In this document: positions 18,415 to 27,063 of the stretch, in pieces | Layout of the letters: every line of letters starts with the position of its first letter | Numbering within the stretch: position 1 is the first letter of the stretch | Source: JAHBNG01 sp039028975 | Lineage (GTDB): Bacteria; Chloroflexota; Anaerolineae; Caldilineales; Caldilineaceae | Length of the DNA: 64,000 nt | NCBI GenBank assembly: GCA_039028975.1 | Contig: JBCCHB010000067.1 | Location: 1 to 64,000 of the forward strand | Reading direction: 5' to 3' | Position numbers and translations under genes: made by a program | The notes under the pieces: generated by a model | Seen by the model: only the letters and a program-made list of their open reading frames with translations | Databases searched by the model: none | Told to the model about the DNA's origin: nothing

Positions 18415-19278
18415 ATGTCCCCATTGGTCCAAACCAAGAAACTATCTCATCTTGCCTTGACTGTCTCCAGGATTGAGGAACAGACAGCCTTCTATCGTGA
18501 CATTGTAGGATTGCACGTGCAGAATGTGGATACGCAAGGGCGCGTCTACCTGCGCTGCCAAAGTGAACACCATGATCTGTTGCTGATTCCGTCAGAGGGG
18601 CGCGGCATGGATCATTTTGCCCTAGATGTAGGTGGTATGGCTGAATTAGATGCCGCTGCCCAGGCTCTAGAGGGTGCTGGTATTCATGTCTCTTCAGGGG
18701 ATGAAAGAGAATTGGGGCATGGTCATTCTTACCGATTCTTGGATCCAGATGGTTTTGTGGTTGAACTTGTATCAGGGATGGAGCAGGCGGAGTCCACCTA
18801 CGGCCCAAGGGTTGTCAGACCACGTCGTTATGGCCATCTTACACTGCGTGTAACGGACCTTAAACAGACCGTCGAATTTTATACCGATCTTCTTGGCTTT
18901 CGCATTTCCGATTGGTTGGGTGAACAATTCTGCTGGCTACGCTGCACGCCTGAACACCACGGATTGGCACTATCCACCCATGAACGTGCTCCCATGATGC
19001 ACCACTTGGCCTTCCATGTTCGAGACATGGCCGAACTAGTTCAGCAAGCCGAATACTTAATGCAGCAGGGGCGAATTCTACTATACGGACCTGGGCGGCA
19101 TGGGCCAGGGCAAAATTTGTTCATCTACTTCCATGACGAAGAAGAAAACATCGTCGAATTTGCTGCGGATATGCAACGTATTTGGGACGAAGAAAATTAT
19201 CAACCCAAAGTTTGGGATCCAAATGAGCGGTGGTCCAATATGTGGGGACCGCCGTCATTACCCGAGTTCCGCAAATAG
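18415..19278 (+). CDS. Extradiol ring-cleavage dioxygenase (VOC fold, catechol 2,3-dioxygenase-like)
   Basis: The 287-residue protein has two tandem VOC modules (about 8-120 and 140-260), as in type I extradiol dioxygenases that open catecholic rings with Fe(II). In the second module the expected 2-His-1-carboxylate ligands are visible: His in YGHLTLRV, His in MHHLAFHV and Glu in NIVEFAAD. The first module is the usual inactive partner. A strong GAGGAA lies before ATG. The MarR regulator next door and shared operator-like sites suggest aromatic-compound-responsive control. The substrate is not known. Confidence 0.87.
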   Translation: MSPLVQTKKLSHLALTVSRIEEQTAFYRDIVGLHVQNVDTQGRVYLRCQSEHHDLLLIPSEGRGMDHFALDVGGMAELDAAAQALEGAGIHVSSGDERELGHGHSYRFLDPDGFVVELVSGMEQAESTYGPRVVRPRRYGHLTLRVTDLKQTVEFYTDLLGFRISDWLGEQFCWLRCTPEHHGLALSTHERAPMMHHLAFHVRDMAELVQQAEYLMQQGRILLYGPGRHGPGQNLFIYFHDEEENIVEFAADMQRIWDEENYQPKVWDPNERWSNMWGPPSLPEFRK

Positions 19279-19327
19279 TTCAAAAACGGAGGACTCTTAC
19301 TTAATCGGACAGAGTGTTATTGCATAA

Positions 19328-19345
19328 TACATGCATATGCATATA
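19328..19345. promoter_or_regulatory. Candidate MarR operator upstream of marR-like gene
   Basis: TACATGCATATGCATATA contains the perfect 12-bp palindrome ATGCATATGCAT, 19 bases before the MarR start. A related site occurs before the next gene at 19928. The shared form is TACATGYATAYRCAT. Confidence 0.55.
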
Positions 19346-19361
19346 ATTGGTTTAACTAAAA

Positions 19362-19808
19362 ATGAACAGCAACGATAGGGCAATCGACAATCCAAAGCAT
19401 TGTCTCAATGCGAACCTGCGCAAAGCATCGCGGGCTATAACCAAACTCTATGTATCGGCATTGGCTGATACCGGCCTACAGGGCACTCAATTTACGTTGT
19501 TGTCAACTATTTCAGGATATAAAGATTGTACAATCACCGAATTAGCTCGGTACTTGGTAATGGATCAAACTACGGTAACTCGAAGTGTTGAAAAACTTCG
19601 CCAAAGAGGCTATGTGGAGGTGTTCACGGGAGAAGATCGCCGCGAAAGAATCTTGCGCCTCACTAGTGAAGGTGAGCGAATTGTTCAAGTTACTTACCCA
19701 AAATGGCGAGATGTACAAACTAGGGTTTGGAAGCAGTTGGGTAGTGAAAAAGCCCATCAATTGCTTGAGCTAATCGACGAAATAGTAGAACTTTCAGAAG
19801 ATGTTTAG
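19362..19808 (+). CDS. MarR-family transcriptional regulator
   Basis: The 148-residue winged-helix regulator includes ITELARYLVMDQTTVTRSVEKL (recognition helix region, about 60-82) and the wing VFTGEDRRERILRLT, both typical of MarR. It lies between the extradiol dioxygenase and a membrane protein, and palindromes of related sequence precede both itself and that membrane protein. It probably represses itself and the neighbours and is released by a small aromatic ligand; this is inference. The ATG has no clear Shine-Dalgarno. Confidence 0.92.
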   Translation: MNSNDRAIDNPKHCLNANLRKASRAITKLYVSALADTGLQGTQFTLLSTISGYKDCTITELARYLVMDQTTVTRSVEKLRQRGYVEVFTGEDRRERILRLTSEGERIVQVTYPKWRDVQTRVWKQLGSEKAHQLLELIDEIVELSEDV

Positions 19809-19927
19809 CTTCTGCCCAAAGTGGATTAGCAGCGGAGAGCGGCTATCAGTAAACCGCAATGTGGGCGAGAGATTCTTCGGTTCATCAGATGGCAAGGGCA
19901 TTTTGATGCTGTTTATGTTTTGAAAAA

Positions 19928-19946
19928 TACATGTATACACATGCAT
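19928..19946. promoter_or_regulatory. Candidate MarR operator upstream of membrane protein
   Basis: ATACATGTATACACATGCA matches the site at 19328 at 12 of 15 core positions (TACATGYATAYRCAT) and overlaps a near-palindrome CATGTATACACATG. It lies about 25 bases before the start at 19969. Confidence 0.5.
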
Positions 19947-19968
19947 CGACCAAATAAGGAGATAAATT

Positions 19969-20688
19969 ATGTTAAGCAACAGTCAATTATTTGGAGCGAC
20001 CGTCTTTATCATGGGGGTTGGATTATTTACATTACTGGCTTCCGCATCGTTCATTGGGGCTGCCACAAATAAGCTGCAGCCTAAGGAGAGGAAGGTACAG
20101 TGGTTTATCTTCACACTTGTAGGGATATGGTACGGTGTAGCGATTACTGCGGCGGTAGTGGAAGAGTTAGATTTTTTCATCTTGGGCCCGTTTGCGCTCA
20201 TCCCTATTGGCATCGGCACGCTACTCTCTTTCTGGCAACCAGTTAAGCGGCTTCTTGCCTCAATGGAGGCCCATTGGCTAATCTTTTTACAAGTCTACCG
20301 GGTAGCAGGTGGTATCTTCCTCTACCCATACCTTGCTGAAGGCGTATTGACTCGGGGGTTTGCGCTGAATGCAGGCATTGGTGATGTTATTACTGGATTG
20401 CTGGCCATACCTGTGGGGTGGATGGTCATGCGCAATGTCCGGTGGAATGGCATAGCGCTAGTTTTTTGGAGTATCTTTGGCATCGGTGATCTAATTGTCG
20501 CACCAGCGTCTGCATTCATCTACGGTGATGATGGATTAACATCCTTTCCCATCAGCTTTATTCCTTTGTTCCTAGGGCCACCGTTGGGGATCCTCCTTCA
20601 GATTATGACGTTGCGTGTTTATTGGCTCAGACCTAAGAGTAAGCGGTTCGAGTTCAAAACGGATCCAATGGTAGCTACTCCAAATTAA
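19969..20688 (+). CDS. Seven-helix membrane protein, possibly MarR-controlled
   Basis: The 239-residue hydrophobic protein has about seven predicted membrane segments (around 8-30, 43-64, 70-88, 103-122, 137-155, 160-180 and 193-216), with the basic C-terminus likely cytoplasmic. No family motif is recognised. AAGGAGATAAATT before the ATG is a strong ribosome binding site. An operator-like site shared with the marR gene sits just upstream, so it may be a target of that regulator. Confidence 0.75.
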   Translation: MLSNSQLFGATVFIMGVGLFTLLASASFIGAATNKLQPKERKVQWFIFTLVGIWYGVAITAAVVEELDFFILGPFALIPIGIGTLLSFWQPVKRLLASMEAHWLIFLQVYRVAGGIFLYPYLAEGVLTRGFALNAGIGDVITGLLAIPVGWMVMRNVRWNGIALVFWSIFGIGDLIVAPASAFIYGDDGLTSFPISFIPLFLGPPLGILLQIMTLRVYWLRPKSKRFEFKTDPMVATPN

Positions 20689-20789
20689 GCGTACAAAAAA
20701 GTAAAGTTGGGCAACCAACCTTTATCCCAGCCAAATCATCAAGCTACAGACGATTCAGGTAATGCTTGCCATACAAAATAGTAGCTTGT

Positions 20790-20835
20790 TAGAATTTCAG
20801 CCTGTTGGCCAGAGCGCTGACTAGCTGAAATTCTA
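20790..20835. terminator. Inverted repeat between convergent genes
   Basis: TAGAATTTCAGC and GCTGAAATTCTA are perfect 12-bp arms around a 22-nt loop. They lie between the membrane protein and the convergent gatB. A bidirectional terminator is likely by position, although no long U-tract follows. Confidence 0.45.
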
Positions 20836-20888
20836 AAATGATATCAACGATAGGAATATTTTCCTTATGAGAGATTACGAGAGGATTG

Positions 20889-22397
20889 CTATGCTTGATC
20901 AAGCATCTCTTGCAGGCGCTCTTTGGTGGCACCTGGATCGGCTTTTCCTTTGGTGGCACGCATGACTTGGCCCATAAAAAAGCCAAAAAGCTTGGCCTCC
21001 CCCTCTCGGTAGCGACTCAGGGCATCGGCATTGGCACCGAAGATTTCGTTGATGGCATCGTCGATAACAGAGGTGTCACTTACCATGGCCAATCCATCCC
21101 GCTCAACGATAGTCGCCGCATCTTCACCAGTGGCAAACATGGACTCCAACACCTTGCGAGCTGTATTCTGGTTGATCACTTTCTCATCTACCAGCTTCAC
21201 CAAAGCGGCTAATTGCGCAGGCTGGACTTTGGCTTCACTGATCTGGCGTAGGTCCTGCCCTTCACCATCGGCATAGAGTAGACGGAAGAATTCACCGGTG
21301 ATCCAATTGGCTAGTTGTTGGGGTTTACCAGTCTGGACGTCCGCTTCGCTTGTTCCGTACGCCAGGACGGCTGCTTCAAAGTAATCCGCCACCAGCTTCT
21401 CTGCCGTCAGGATCTTAGCGTCAACTTTGCGAACGTCCCAATCTTCTTGATAGCGCTTCTCTTTTGCATCCGGCAACTCAGGTAGAATGGAGCGAATCCC
21501 CTCCACAATCTCCCGTTTCACGGCTAAGGGAGGCAAATCTGGTTCAGGGAAGTAGCGATAGTCGTGGGCACTCTCCTTGCTACGCTGTAGCACGGTACGC
21601 TGGCGATTCTCATCCCAACCCATGTTGACCTGCTCTACTGTACCACCATTTTCAATCACTTCAATCTGGCGGATAAATTCATACTCAATGGCGCTGCGGA
21701 CGGCCCGAAAGCTGTTTAGATTCTTGACCTCAACCTTTGTTCCATACTCGCCCTTCTCTTTCTGCTCTAAAGTCCGCACACTAATGTTGGGTTCGCAGCG
21801 CAAGGCGCCTTTCTCCATATCCCCGCTGTTTACACCCAGGTAACGCAAAATGGTACGCAACTTGGTCAGATAGGCATAAGCTTCTTCGGCACTATGGATA
21901 TCGGCCTCGGTCACAATCTCCAACAGCGGTACCCCTGCTCGGTTGAGATCAACTAGAGAGAATTCTCCCTCATGGACGGTCTTGCCGGTATCTTCTTCCA
22001 AATGAGCGCGGCGAATGCCAATACGTCGGGTTGAGCCATCTTCCAACTCAATATCAAGCCATCCATGCTCACAAGATGGATATTCGTACTGAGTAATTTG
22101 ATACCCCTTGGGTAGATCGGGATAGGTATAATTTTTGCGTGCGAAGACAGCTTGATCTGGGATGGAGCAGTTCAGGGCTAATCCCGTCATGATAGTCTTC
22201 TCAATAGCCGACCGATTGATTACCGGTAGCATCCCAGGCATACCTAGACAGACTGGGCAGACCCTTGTGTTGGGGGGACCGCCTGCGTAATCGGTTGCGC
22301 AAGAGCAGAACATCTTAGAGCGAGTCAGCAACTGGGCATGGACTTCCATCCCGACTACAAGTTGGTATTTGGTTGTATCAATCGTTCCTGTTGTCAT
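20889..22397 (-). CDS. gatB: Aspartyl/glutamyl-tRNA amidotransferase subunit B
   Basis: The 502-residue GatB is the tRNA-binding and transamidation subunit that makes Gln-tRNA(Gln) and Asn-tRNA(Asn) with GatA and GatC. The GatB signature region is clear near the start: VGMEVHAQLLTRSKMFC, then the zinc-type cysteines CSC and CPVCLGMPG, and RKNYTYPDLPKGYQITQYEYP. The C-terminal YqeY-like tail ends with DPGATKERLQEMLD. Length fits the family (about 470-500). gatA and gatC are not in this window, so the operon is dispersed. Confidence 0.97.
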   Translation of the reverse strand: MTTGTIDTTKYQLVVGMEVHAQLLTRSKMFCSCATDYAGGPPNTRVCPVCLGMPGMLPVINRSAIEKTIMTGLALNCSIPDQAVFARKNYTYPDLPKGYQITQYEYPSCEHGWLDIELEDGSTRRIGIRRAHLEEDTGKTVHEGEFSLVDLNRAGVPLLEIVTEADIHSAEEAYAYLTKLRTILRYLGVNSGDMEKGALRCEPNISVRTLEQKEKGEYGTKVEVKNLNSFRAVRSAIEYEFIRQIEVIENGGTVEQVNMGWDENRQRTVLQRSKESAHDYRYFPEPDLPPLAVKREIVEGIRSILPELPDAKEKRYQEDWDVRKVDAKILTAEKLVADYFEAAVLAYGTSEADVQTGKPQQLANWITGEFFRLLYADGEGQDLRQISEAKVQPAQLAALVKLVDEKVINQNTARKVLESMFATGEDAATIVERDGLAMVSDTSVIDDAINEIFGANADALSRYREGEAKLFGFFMGQVMRATKGKADPGATKERLQEMLDQA

Positions 22398-22474
22398 AAT
22401 CTTTCACGAAGTATATTCATCAATTTTTTGCATATCTTCCCATAAAGTACTGCAGACACATTGCGTGCCAATCC

Positions 22475-23641
22475 CTAATAACCAGGCTGCTCTAGACCGA
22501 CTAAACTTGCCCCAACGGGGACGTGAATGCCTTTGTCTTTTCGCAGAAAATCCTCAATACCAAGCAAAAAGGGAATTAGATATTCGTTAGAACTCGCACG
22601 ACCCATGTGGCCGACACGGAAGGCCTTCCCTTCAAGTTGTCCCCATGTGCCAGAGACCGAGAACCCGTGCTTGGTTTTCAGATATTCACGTACTTCTTTT
22701 TCGTGTTCCATGCTGGGATGTTTGCAAACCGACGTTACGGTGAAGGATGCAGCTTCTTCTGGCGCTAACATCTCAAAGCCGATATTGTGCAACCCTTGGC
22801 GAACAGCTTTCTGTGCCCAAGCATAGCGCGCCCAGTGTCCGGCCAGCGTTTCAACTTCTATGATTCGCTTCAAGCTCGCCTGTAAGCCGATAATTAGAGA
22901 TGTGGCCATGGTTGTGGGTGCATATCGACCTTCTCCACTACAGTACTTCTTCCAAGTAGAGAGGTTATAGTACCAGCCACGACCGCCCTTCTCTTCCTTG
23001 GCATCTATAATAGACCAAGCACGATCACTTACGGAGATAAAGCCCAATCCAGGGGGTGTCTCTAATGCTTTGTTGGAAGAAGTGCAGAGAATATCCAGCT
23101 CCCACTTATCCACCGGAAGGTCATAGCCCCCCATACCAGAGATGGCATCGACCACTATCGGCAATCCCCGAGCATGTATCATTTGGGCTAATTCCTCTAC
23201 AGGATTGCGTACCCCAGTACCCGTCTCGTTAGCCACAACCACAAGACCAGCAATATCGGGATGGGCATTGAGTACGGTTTCGACTTGGTTTAAATCGATG
23301 GCCTGACCCCATTCACCGATGATTTCGACGACCTGACAGTCATAGGCACGCAAAATTTCAATTGCACGCCCGGCAAACGGCCCGTTATAGACTGCGGCAA
23401 CCTTTTCGCCGCGACTAAAGAGGCTGGCAACGCCAATCTCTACAGATCCAGAACCCGAGGCGGTCAGAATGAAGAGGTCATTTTGGGTTTGAAAGACCTG
23501 CTGTAGCAGCCCCACAGTCTCTTCCTGAATGGGTGTCCAATCTTGATCAAAATTCGTACGAACCTGCTGCCCCAGGGCATCAATCGTCTCATCCCAAAGA
23601 TCAACAGGCCCAGGAATCATCAATTTTACCGTTTTTGACAC
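22475..23641 (-). CDS. Class V aminotransferase (serine-pyruvate / alanine-glyoxylate type)
   Basis: The 388-residue PLP enzyme has MIPGPVDLWDETIDALGQQ near the start, the acidic pair in VDAISGMGGYDLPVD, and the Schiff-base lysine in CTSSNKALETPPGLG. These features place it with alanine-glyoxylate and serine-pyruvate aminotransferases and purine-catabolic relatives. The start is GTG, preceded by AAGGACAAAATCTAAC. It lies 77 bases upstream of gatB on the same strand. The physiological substrate is unknown; photorespiration-like or glycine/serine interconversion are typical roles. Confidence 0.92.
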   Translation of the reverse strand: MSKTVKLMIPGPVDLWDETIDALGQQVRTNFDQDWTPIQEETVGLLQQVFQTQNDLFILTASGSGSVEIGVASLFSRGEKVAAVYNGPFAGRAIEILRAYDCQVVEIIGEWGQAIDLNQVETVLNAHPDIAGLVVVANETGTGVRNPVEELAQMIHARGLPIVVDAISGMGGYDLPVDKWELDILCTSSNKALETPPGLGFISVSDRAWSIIDAKEEKGGRGWYYNLSTWKKYCSGEGRYAPTTMATSLIIGLQASLKRIIEVETLAGHWARYAWAQKAVRQGLHNIGFEMLAPEEAASFTVTSVCKHPSMEHEKEVREYLKTKHGFSVSGTWGQLEGKAFRVGHMGRASSNEYLIPFLLGIEDFLRKDKGIHVPVGASLVGLEQPGY

Positions 23642-23989
23642 GTTAGATTTTGTCCTTTGTGTTGGGTGCTGGGTTTCAATGCAGACAGATGCCCGCTACC
23701 ATTCAGGTAATGAACAATGGTCTCGCTTTAGGTCTCATCGTTTGGAGGGTTCGGACCTCTGTCGAAAAGAGTACGCTCAAGTCGCCGAATCTTCTCACCC
23801 TGCGGGGAATGAGCCAGCCGGAGTATTCTGTCATTTACCCTGAATTGTAGTGCATTCGCAATATGGCTGTCAATAAGCATTTAGACTACAGTCGCTTTGG
23901 AAGTTTGTATAGCGACCAATATCGCCTTAGTCCAACCAAGATCTGTTAATTGCGGTTTCAGATAGGGCTGAATGTAAGCGTTGCATCAC
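23642..23989. other. Intergenic region with weak family A end
   Basis: These 348 bases follow an ABC permease stop and precede the aminotransferase promoter. GACTACAGTCGCTTTGGAAG at 23883 resembles the left end of family A but has no matching right arm. Nothing else is recognised; a 66-codon ORF here has no coding features. Confidence 0.4.
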
Positions 23990-24775
23990 CTACCCTTGCT
24001 GCCAATTCATCTTTTGCCCAACCAGCCACAAAAAGAAGATAGACATACCAAGCAACACAGCCATATCAATCGCCAGTTGGATTGATATTGGTCCAATCAC
24101 TGTTTGCCGCAAAGCGGAGGCAGCGTACGTAGCCGGGCTGAGTCTTCCCAGATAGAGTACCACGTCAGGAAAACGATCTGGTGGAATCAACACGGGGCCG
24201 AGGCTGGTCATAAGAAAAGTGAGAAACGTACTGGTTGTGCTGCCTTCGGCTCGTGTGCGGCAGGTGATGCCCACCAATGCACCCACGCCAGCTAAAGGTA
24301 AGGCACAGAGCGGTACAATCAACAATAGCCACGGTGTAAATCGTATTGGTATTTGAAGCCAGAGCGCACCAGCCACGATGGTGACAAGGACTGATGGGAT
24401 AGAAAAGAGAAGAAATGATCCTACCATCGCCACCACTAATAGGTAGCGCGGGATCGGCAGCGTGGCATAATAGTCCAATCCGCCGGCAAAACGCAGCCAC
24501 TCGACCCGGCTCTCCACGCTGTTCATGGTGCCAAAGAGCAAGCTAATGACAATGTTCCCTGTCAGGATGTAAGTTAACGCTCCAGGTCCAGAATCTCTGG
24601 CGAAGGTGCCAAACATAAAGACGAAAAACAGCGGGGGAAGTGTCCCATAGATTAGCGCATTCCGCCACGACCAGCGACGATTTGTCAGCTCCATTAGAAA
24701 CAGATCGACCCACTGGACAAATGGGCTATGGGTTTGACGTTTGTCAAACGGAATTTTGGTTAATGTAATGGACAT
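23990..24775 (-). CDS. ABC-2 type transporter permease
   Basis: The 261-residue protein has six membrane helices and an amphipathic start, the ABC-2 permease pattern. The early stretch FVQWVDLFLMELTNRRWSWR leads into the first helix. The conserved region SPATYAASALRQTVIGP before the last helix matches drug or lipid exporters of this class. The ORF overlaps the ATPase gene by 32 bases, so both are made together as a half-transporter pair. The operon starts with a PadR regulator, which often controls drug efflux. Confidence 0.9.
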   Translation of the reverse strand: MSITLTKIPFDKRQTHSPFVQWVDLFLMELTNRRWSWRNALIYGTLPPLFFVFMFGTFARDSGPGALTYILTGNIVISLLFGTMNSVESRVEWLRFAGGLDYYATLPIPRYLLVVAMVGSFLLFSIPSVLVTIVAGALWLQIPIRFTPWLLLIVPLCALPLAGVGALVGITCRTRAEGSTTSTFLTFLMTSLGPVLIPPDRFPDVVLYLGRLSPATYAASALRQTVIGPISIQLAIDMAVLLGMSIFFLWLVGQKMNWQQG

Positions 24776-25658
24776 AAAGATCCTCCAGCGTAGCAGAGTA
24801 AAGACGTAGGTCGTCTATTTGGGACATATCCATCTGTGTCAGGATTTGGCCAGCTTCGTCCCGATTGATCCAGGTAAGCCAATGCCCAGGTTGTACTTCA
24901 CGACTGCTCTTACTTGTTGCTAAGGTAGGAGTGTATTGGGGTGAACAGAAGATCTCCAAACGCAGCTTTTGCTCAATCTGTGCTTTGAGATCCCTAGGGC
25001 GTCCTACAGCTACCAGCTCACCCTCTCGCAAGATCCCTACCCGCTCGATAATCTTCTCTGCCTCGATAGCATCATGAGTGATAAAGAGAATGGTTGTATT
25101 CCGTTCGACATTAACTTGGCGTAAGATATCCCAGACCATTTGCCTTCTTTGGGGTGCCAGATCATTTGTCGGCTCGTCCAGAATCAGAACAGGGAGTAAT
25201 CCAGCCATTGCTACAGCCAGACGGAGCAAACGTCGCTGACCGCCCGACAAGCGCAGGTTATATTGATCTCGTAATCCTTCCATTTGCCATAGCGCCAATA
25301 GCGAATCCCGCTCTTGCTGGGCATCATACCGGTTGAGACCGCGCAGATGGGCCGTAAAGTAGAGAGCCTCACCAACCGTCAACATATTTAGTGCATCGGC
25401 ATCTTGGGGCATATAGCCGATTTGGGTTGGCACAAATCGTGGGTTATGGCCGATAGGCTGCCCAAATAAGGATATAGAGCCAGATGTAGGCTGAAGGAGA
25501 TTAACCATTTGACGAACCAACGTACTTTTTCCAGCCCCGTTGTCACCCAGCAGGCCGAAAATCTCCCCCTCCCGGATCTGCAAATTGATTCCCTTGTTGG
25601 CTGGTTGCGCTTGGTTGGGATAGCGCTTGGTAAGGTTCTGAATATCGTAAACAATCAT
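24744..25658 (-). CDS. ABC transporter ATPase (ABC-2 partner)
   Basis: The 304-residue ATPase has Walker A GDNGAGKST (about 39-47), the Q-loop in YMPQDADALNML, signature LSGGQRRLLRLAVAM and Walker B VLILDEPTNDL, followed by a C-terminal regulatory stretch. I set the start at the ATG at 25658 (MIVYDIQNLTKRY), 4 bases after the preceding stop. A longer ORF from 25691 overlaps the sugar-transferase gene and adds nothing domain-like. It overlaps the permease gene by 32 bases. Confidence 0.92.
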   Translation of the reverse strand: MIVYDIQNLTKRYPNQAQPANKGINLQIREGEIFGLLGDNGAGKSTLVRQMVNLLQPTSGSISLFGQPIGHNPRFVPTQIGYMPQDADALNMLTVGEALYFTAHLRGLNRYDAQQERDSLLALWQMEGLRDQYNLRLSGGQRRLLRLAVAMAGLLPVLILDEPTNDLAPQRRQMVWDILRQVNVERNTTILFITHDAIEAEKIIERVGILREGELVAVGRPRDLKAQIEQKLRLEIFCSPQYTPTLATSKSSREVQPGHWLTWINRDEAGQILTQMDMSQIDDLRLYSATLEDLYVHYINQNSV

Positions 25659-25662
25659 AACA

Positions 25663-26364
25663 TTATTTAGGCAGAGTAGGCCGCGACCCAATCAGACTCA
25701 TTTCTCCTTTAAGAATATTGACCAACTGAGGTATTTCATCTAGGTTGTACCTCCGCAGCATATGGCCAACCCGGGTCACAACCCGCTTCCTTTCCCTGGT
25801 TGCACCGGAGGTTTTCCCTGTTGTCATAGAGCGAAACTTGTACATCGTATACAACTTCCCGTCTGCTCCGACCCGTTGTTGCCGAAAAATACTTGGTCCG
25901 ATCGAATCCAACCGAACAATGATAGGGATAATTAAGAAGAGCGGTGATAAGAGGAGCAGCCAAAAACTTGCAAAGAGCACATCGAAGAGACGATGGCCGA
26001 GTGGGTTCTGCTGGATTATACGAATCAGCCACTCTGGAATTCCCTGGGTCCATTCTATTGGAACCAAGCCTGGACGTGAATGCTGAATCTGCCGCTGTCG
26101 GTTGATATACCCGGTTAGGGATGCCTTTGCAGAGGAGCAGTGTTCCTTGACGACACATGTTGGCCAATCTCGCACCTCGCGCCACCAGAGAATCAATAAC
26201 GCTGTAGGAGTGCGGGCCTCCCCAGCCAGCAACGCAAAGGTATCCATGCACTCCTCTCCAAATTCAGCATAATAGTGAGCAGGGTAAAATTCGAGAAGCC
26301 AAGCATGTAAGTGAATCAGAATCGACCTAAGTTGCTTCATAACTTGCCTCAAGGGCTGCTTCAT
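25663..26364 (-). CDS. Fusion of PadR-associated helical domain with truncated sugar transferase
   Basis: The 233-residue protein is a mosaic. Residues ~15-85 (LHAWLLEFYPAHYYAEFGEE...LLILWWREVRDWP) resemble the small domain commonly encoded right after padR in Chloroflexota ABC operons. From ~120 it becomes a bacterial sugar transferase (PF02397 type): membrane helix DVLFASFWLLLLSPLFLI, then FRQQRVGADGKLYTMYKFRSM and DEIPQLVNILKGEMSLIGSRP. Family members normally go on ~45 more residues to a GxTGWAQV motif. Here it stops at TLPK, so it may be inactive. ATGA overlap with padR and a 4-base gap to the ATPase make it an operon member. Confidence 0.75.
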   Translation of the reverse strand: MKQPLRQVMKQLRSILIHLHAWLLEFYPAHYYAEFGEECMDTFALLAGEARTPTALLILWWREVRDWPTCVVKEHCSSAKASLTGYINRQRQIQHSRPGLVPIEWTQGIPEWLIRIIQQNPLGHRLFDVLFASFWLLLLSPLFLIIPIIVRLDSIGPSIFRQQRVGADGKLYTMYKFRSMTTGKTSGATRERKRVVTRVGHMLRRYNLDEIPQLVNILKGEMSLIGSRPTLPK

Positions 26365-26711
26365 AATGGTACCTCCAAACCTTGAGACTGGGCTGCACGG
26401 ACGAGTCGATCCAAGCGGCTAATTTCGGCACTTAGTATGGAACGCCCAAGCTTTGTTAGTACATACGCCTTACGCTGCCGGGCAGATTCTGTACCCTTTT
26501 GGGTTTCGATGGGTACATCCTCTACTCGTTCAATCCACTGCTGAGCCAAAAGCCGTTTCAATGCACCATATAATGTACCTGTACTTAGAATGACTTGTCC
26601 TTGACTTAACGTCTCCACGTCCTTCATCATGGCATACCCATGTTTGGCACCTGGTGAAAGGCTGAGTAGAATAAAAAATGTTGCTTCAGTTATCGGAATA
26701 TTTGATGACAT
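26361..26711 (-). CDS. PadR-family transcriptional regulator
   Basis: The 116-residue winged-helix regulator matches PadR: ITEATFFILLSLSPGAKHGYAMMKDVE, GTLYGALKRLLAQQWIE and a wing ending in RKAYVLTKLGRSIL. It is the first gene of the unit padR - fusion protein - ABC ATPase - permease and overlaps the next gene by ATGA. Such regulators repress their transporter operon until a toxic ligand binds; here that is inference from context. Confidence 0.93.
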   Translation of the reverse strand: MSSNIPITEATFFILLSLSPGAKHGYAMMKDVETLSQGQVILSTGTLYGALKRLLAQQWIERVEDVPIETQKGTESARQRKAYVLTKLGRSILSAEISRLDRLVRAAQSQGLEVPL

Positions 26712-26734
26712 GGTAGTTTATATTTTGGTTTTAG

Positions 26735-26821
26735 CGCAGTTCTGTAAAAGTCAAGCACAAGGGCAGAACTGCAGGGGGCGTGCTACCTGAACGGGCTATG
26801 TGTGACTTTTACAGAACTGCG
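26735..26821. repeat. Palindromic element with 19-bp perfect terminal arms (family C)
   Basis: CGCAGTTCTGTAAAAGTCA at 26735-26753 and its exact reverse complement at 26803-26821 flank a 49-nt centre. The length (87 nt) equals that of family A but the sequence is unrelated. It is the only copy seen in this window and is placed just upstream of padR. Confidence 0.85.
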
Positions 26822-26910
26822 TTTTAGCCTTTATTAGACTTATGTATTGTAGCTCAACGTGTCGCGGTGAAATATGTTGTGTGCCGACACATTTTGGCCA
26901 ACACATCTTA

Positions 26911-27030
26911 GCTCAATTTGACCAATCTGTCAAGCGATTTTATGAATCTTCGTGCTATGTCTGACTAAGTTCCATTGCTGACAGACATAAAAGCAACGCG
27001 CCATGGGTCAAAGATTGACCTAAATTGAGC
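26911..27030. repeat. Imperfect inverted repeat upstream of FAD oxidase
   Basis: GCTCAATTTGACCAATCT (26911-26928) and AGATTGACCTAAATTGAGC (27012-27030) pair over most of their length with about 80 nt between. This could be a widely spaced operator pair or a short element. Confidence 0.5.
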
Positions 27031-27063
27031 GACATCTCACTTTCAATCCTTTAGGAACTGACT

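Larger units (their letters stand above)
26712..27063. other. Divergent promoter region with two inverted repeats
   Basis: These 352 bases lie between divergent padR and the FAD oxidase gene. They contain a 19-bp-arm palindrome at 26735-26821 and an imperfect inverted repeat at 26911-27030. Promoters for both directions must lie here. Confidence 0.6.

Noticed and set aside
23650..23850. 66-codon ORF divergent from the aminotransferase
   Set aside because: No family motif or convincing ribosome binding site; kept only as part of the intergenic description.
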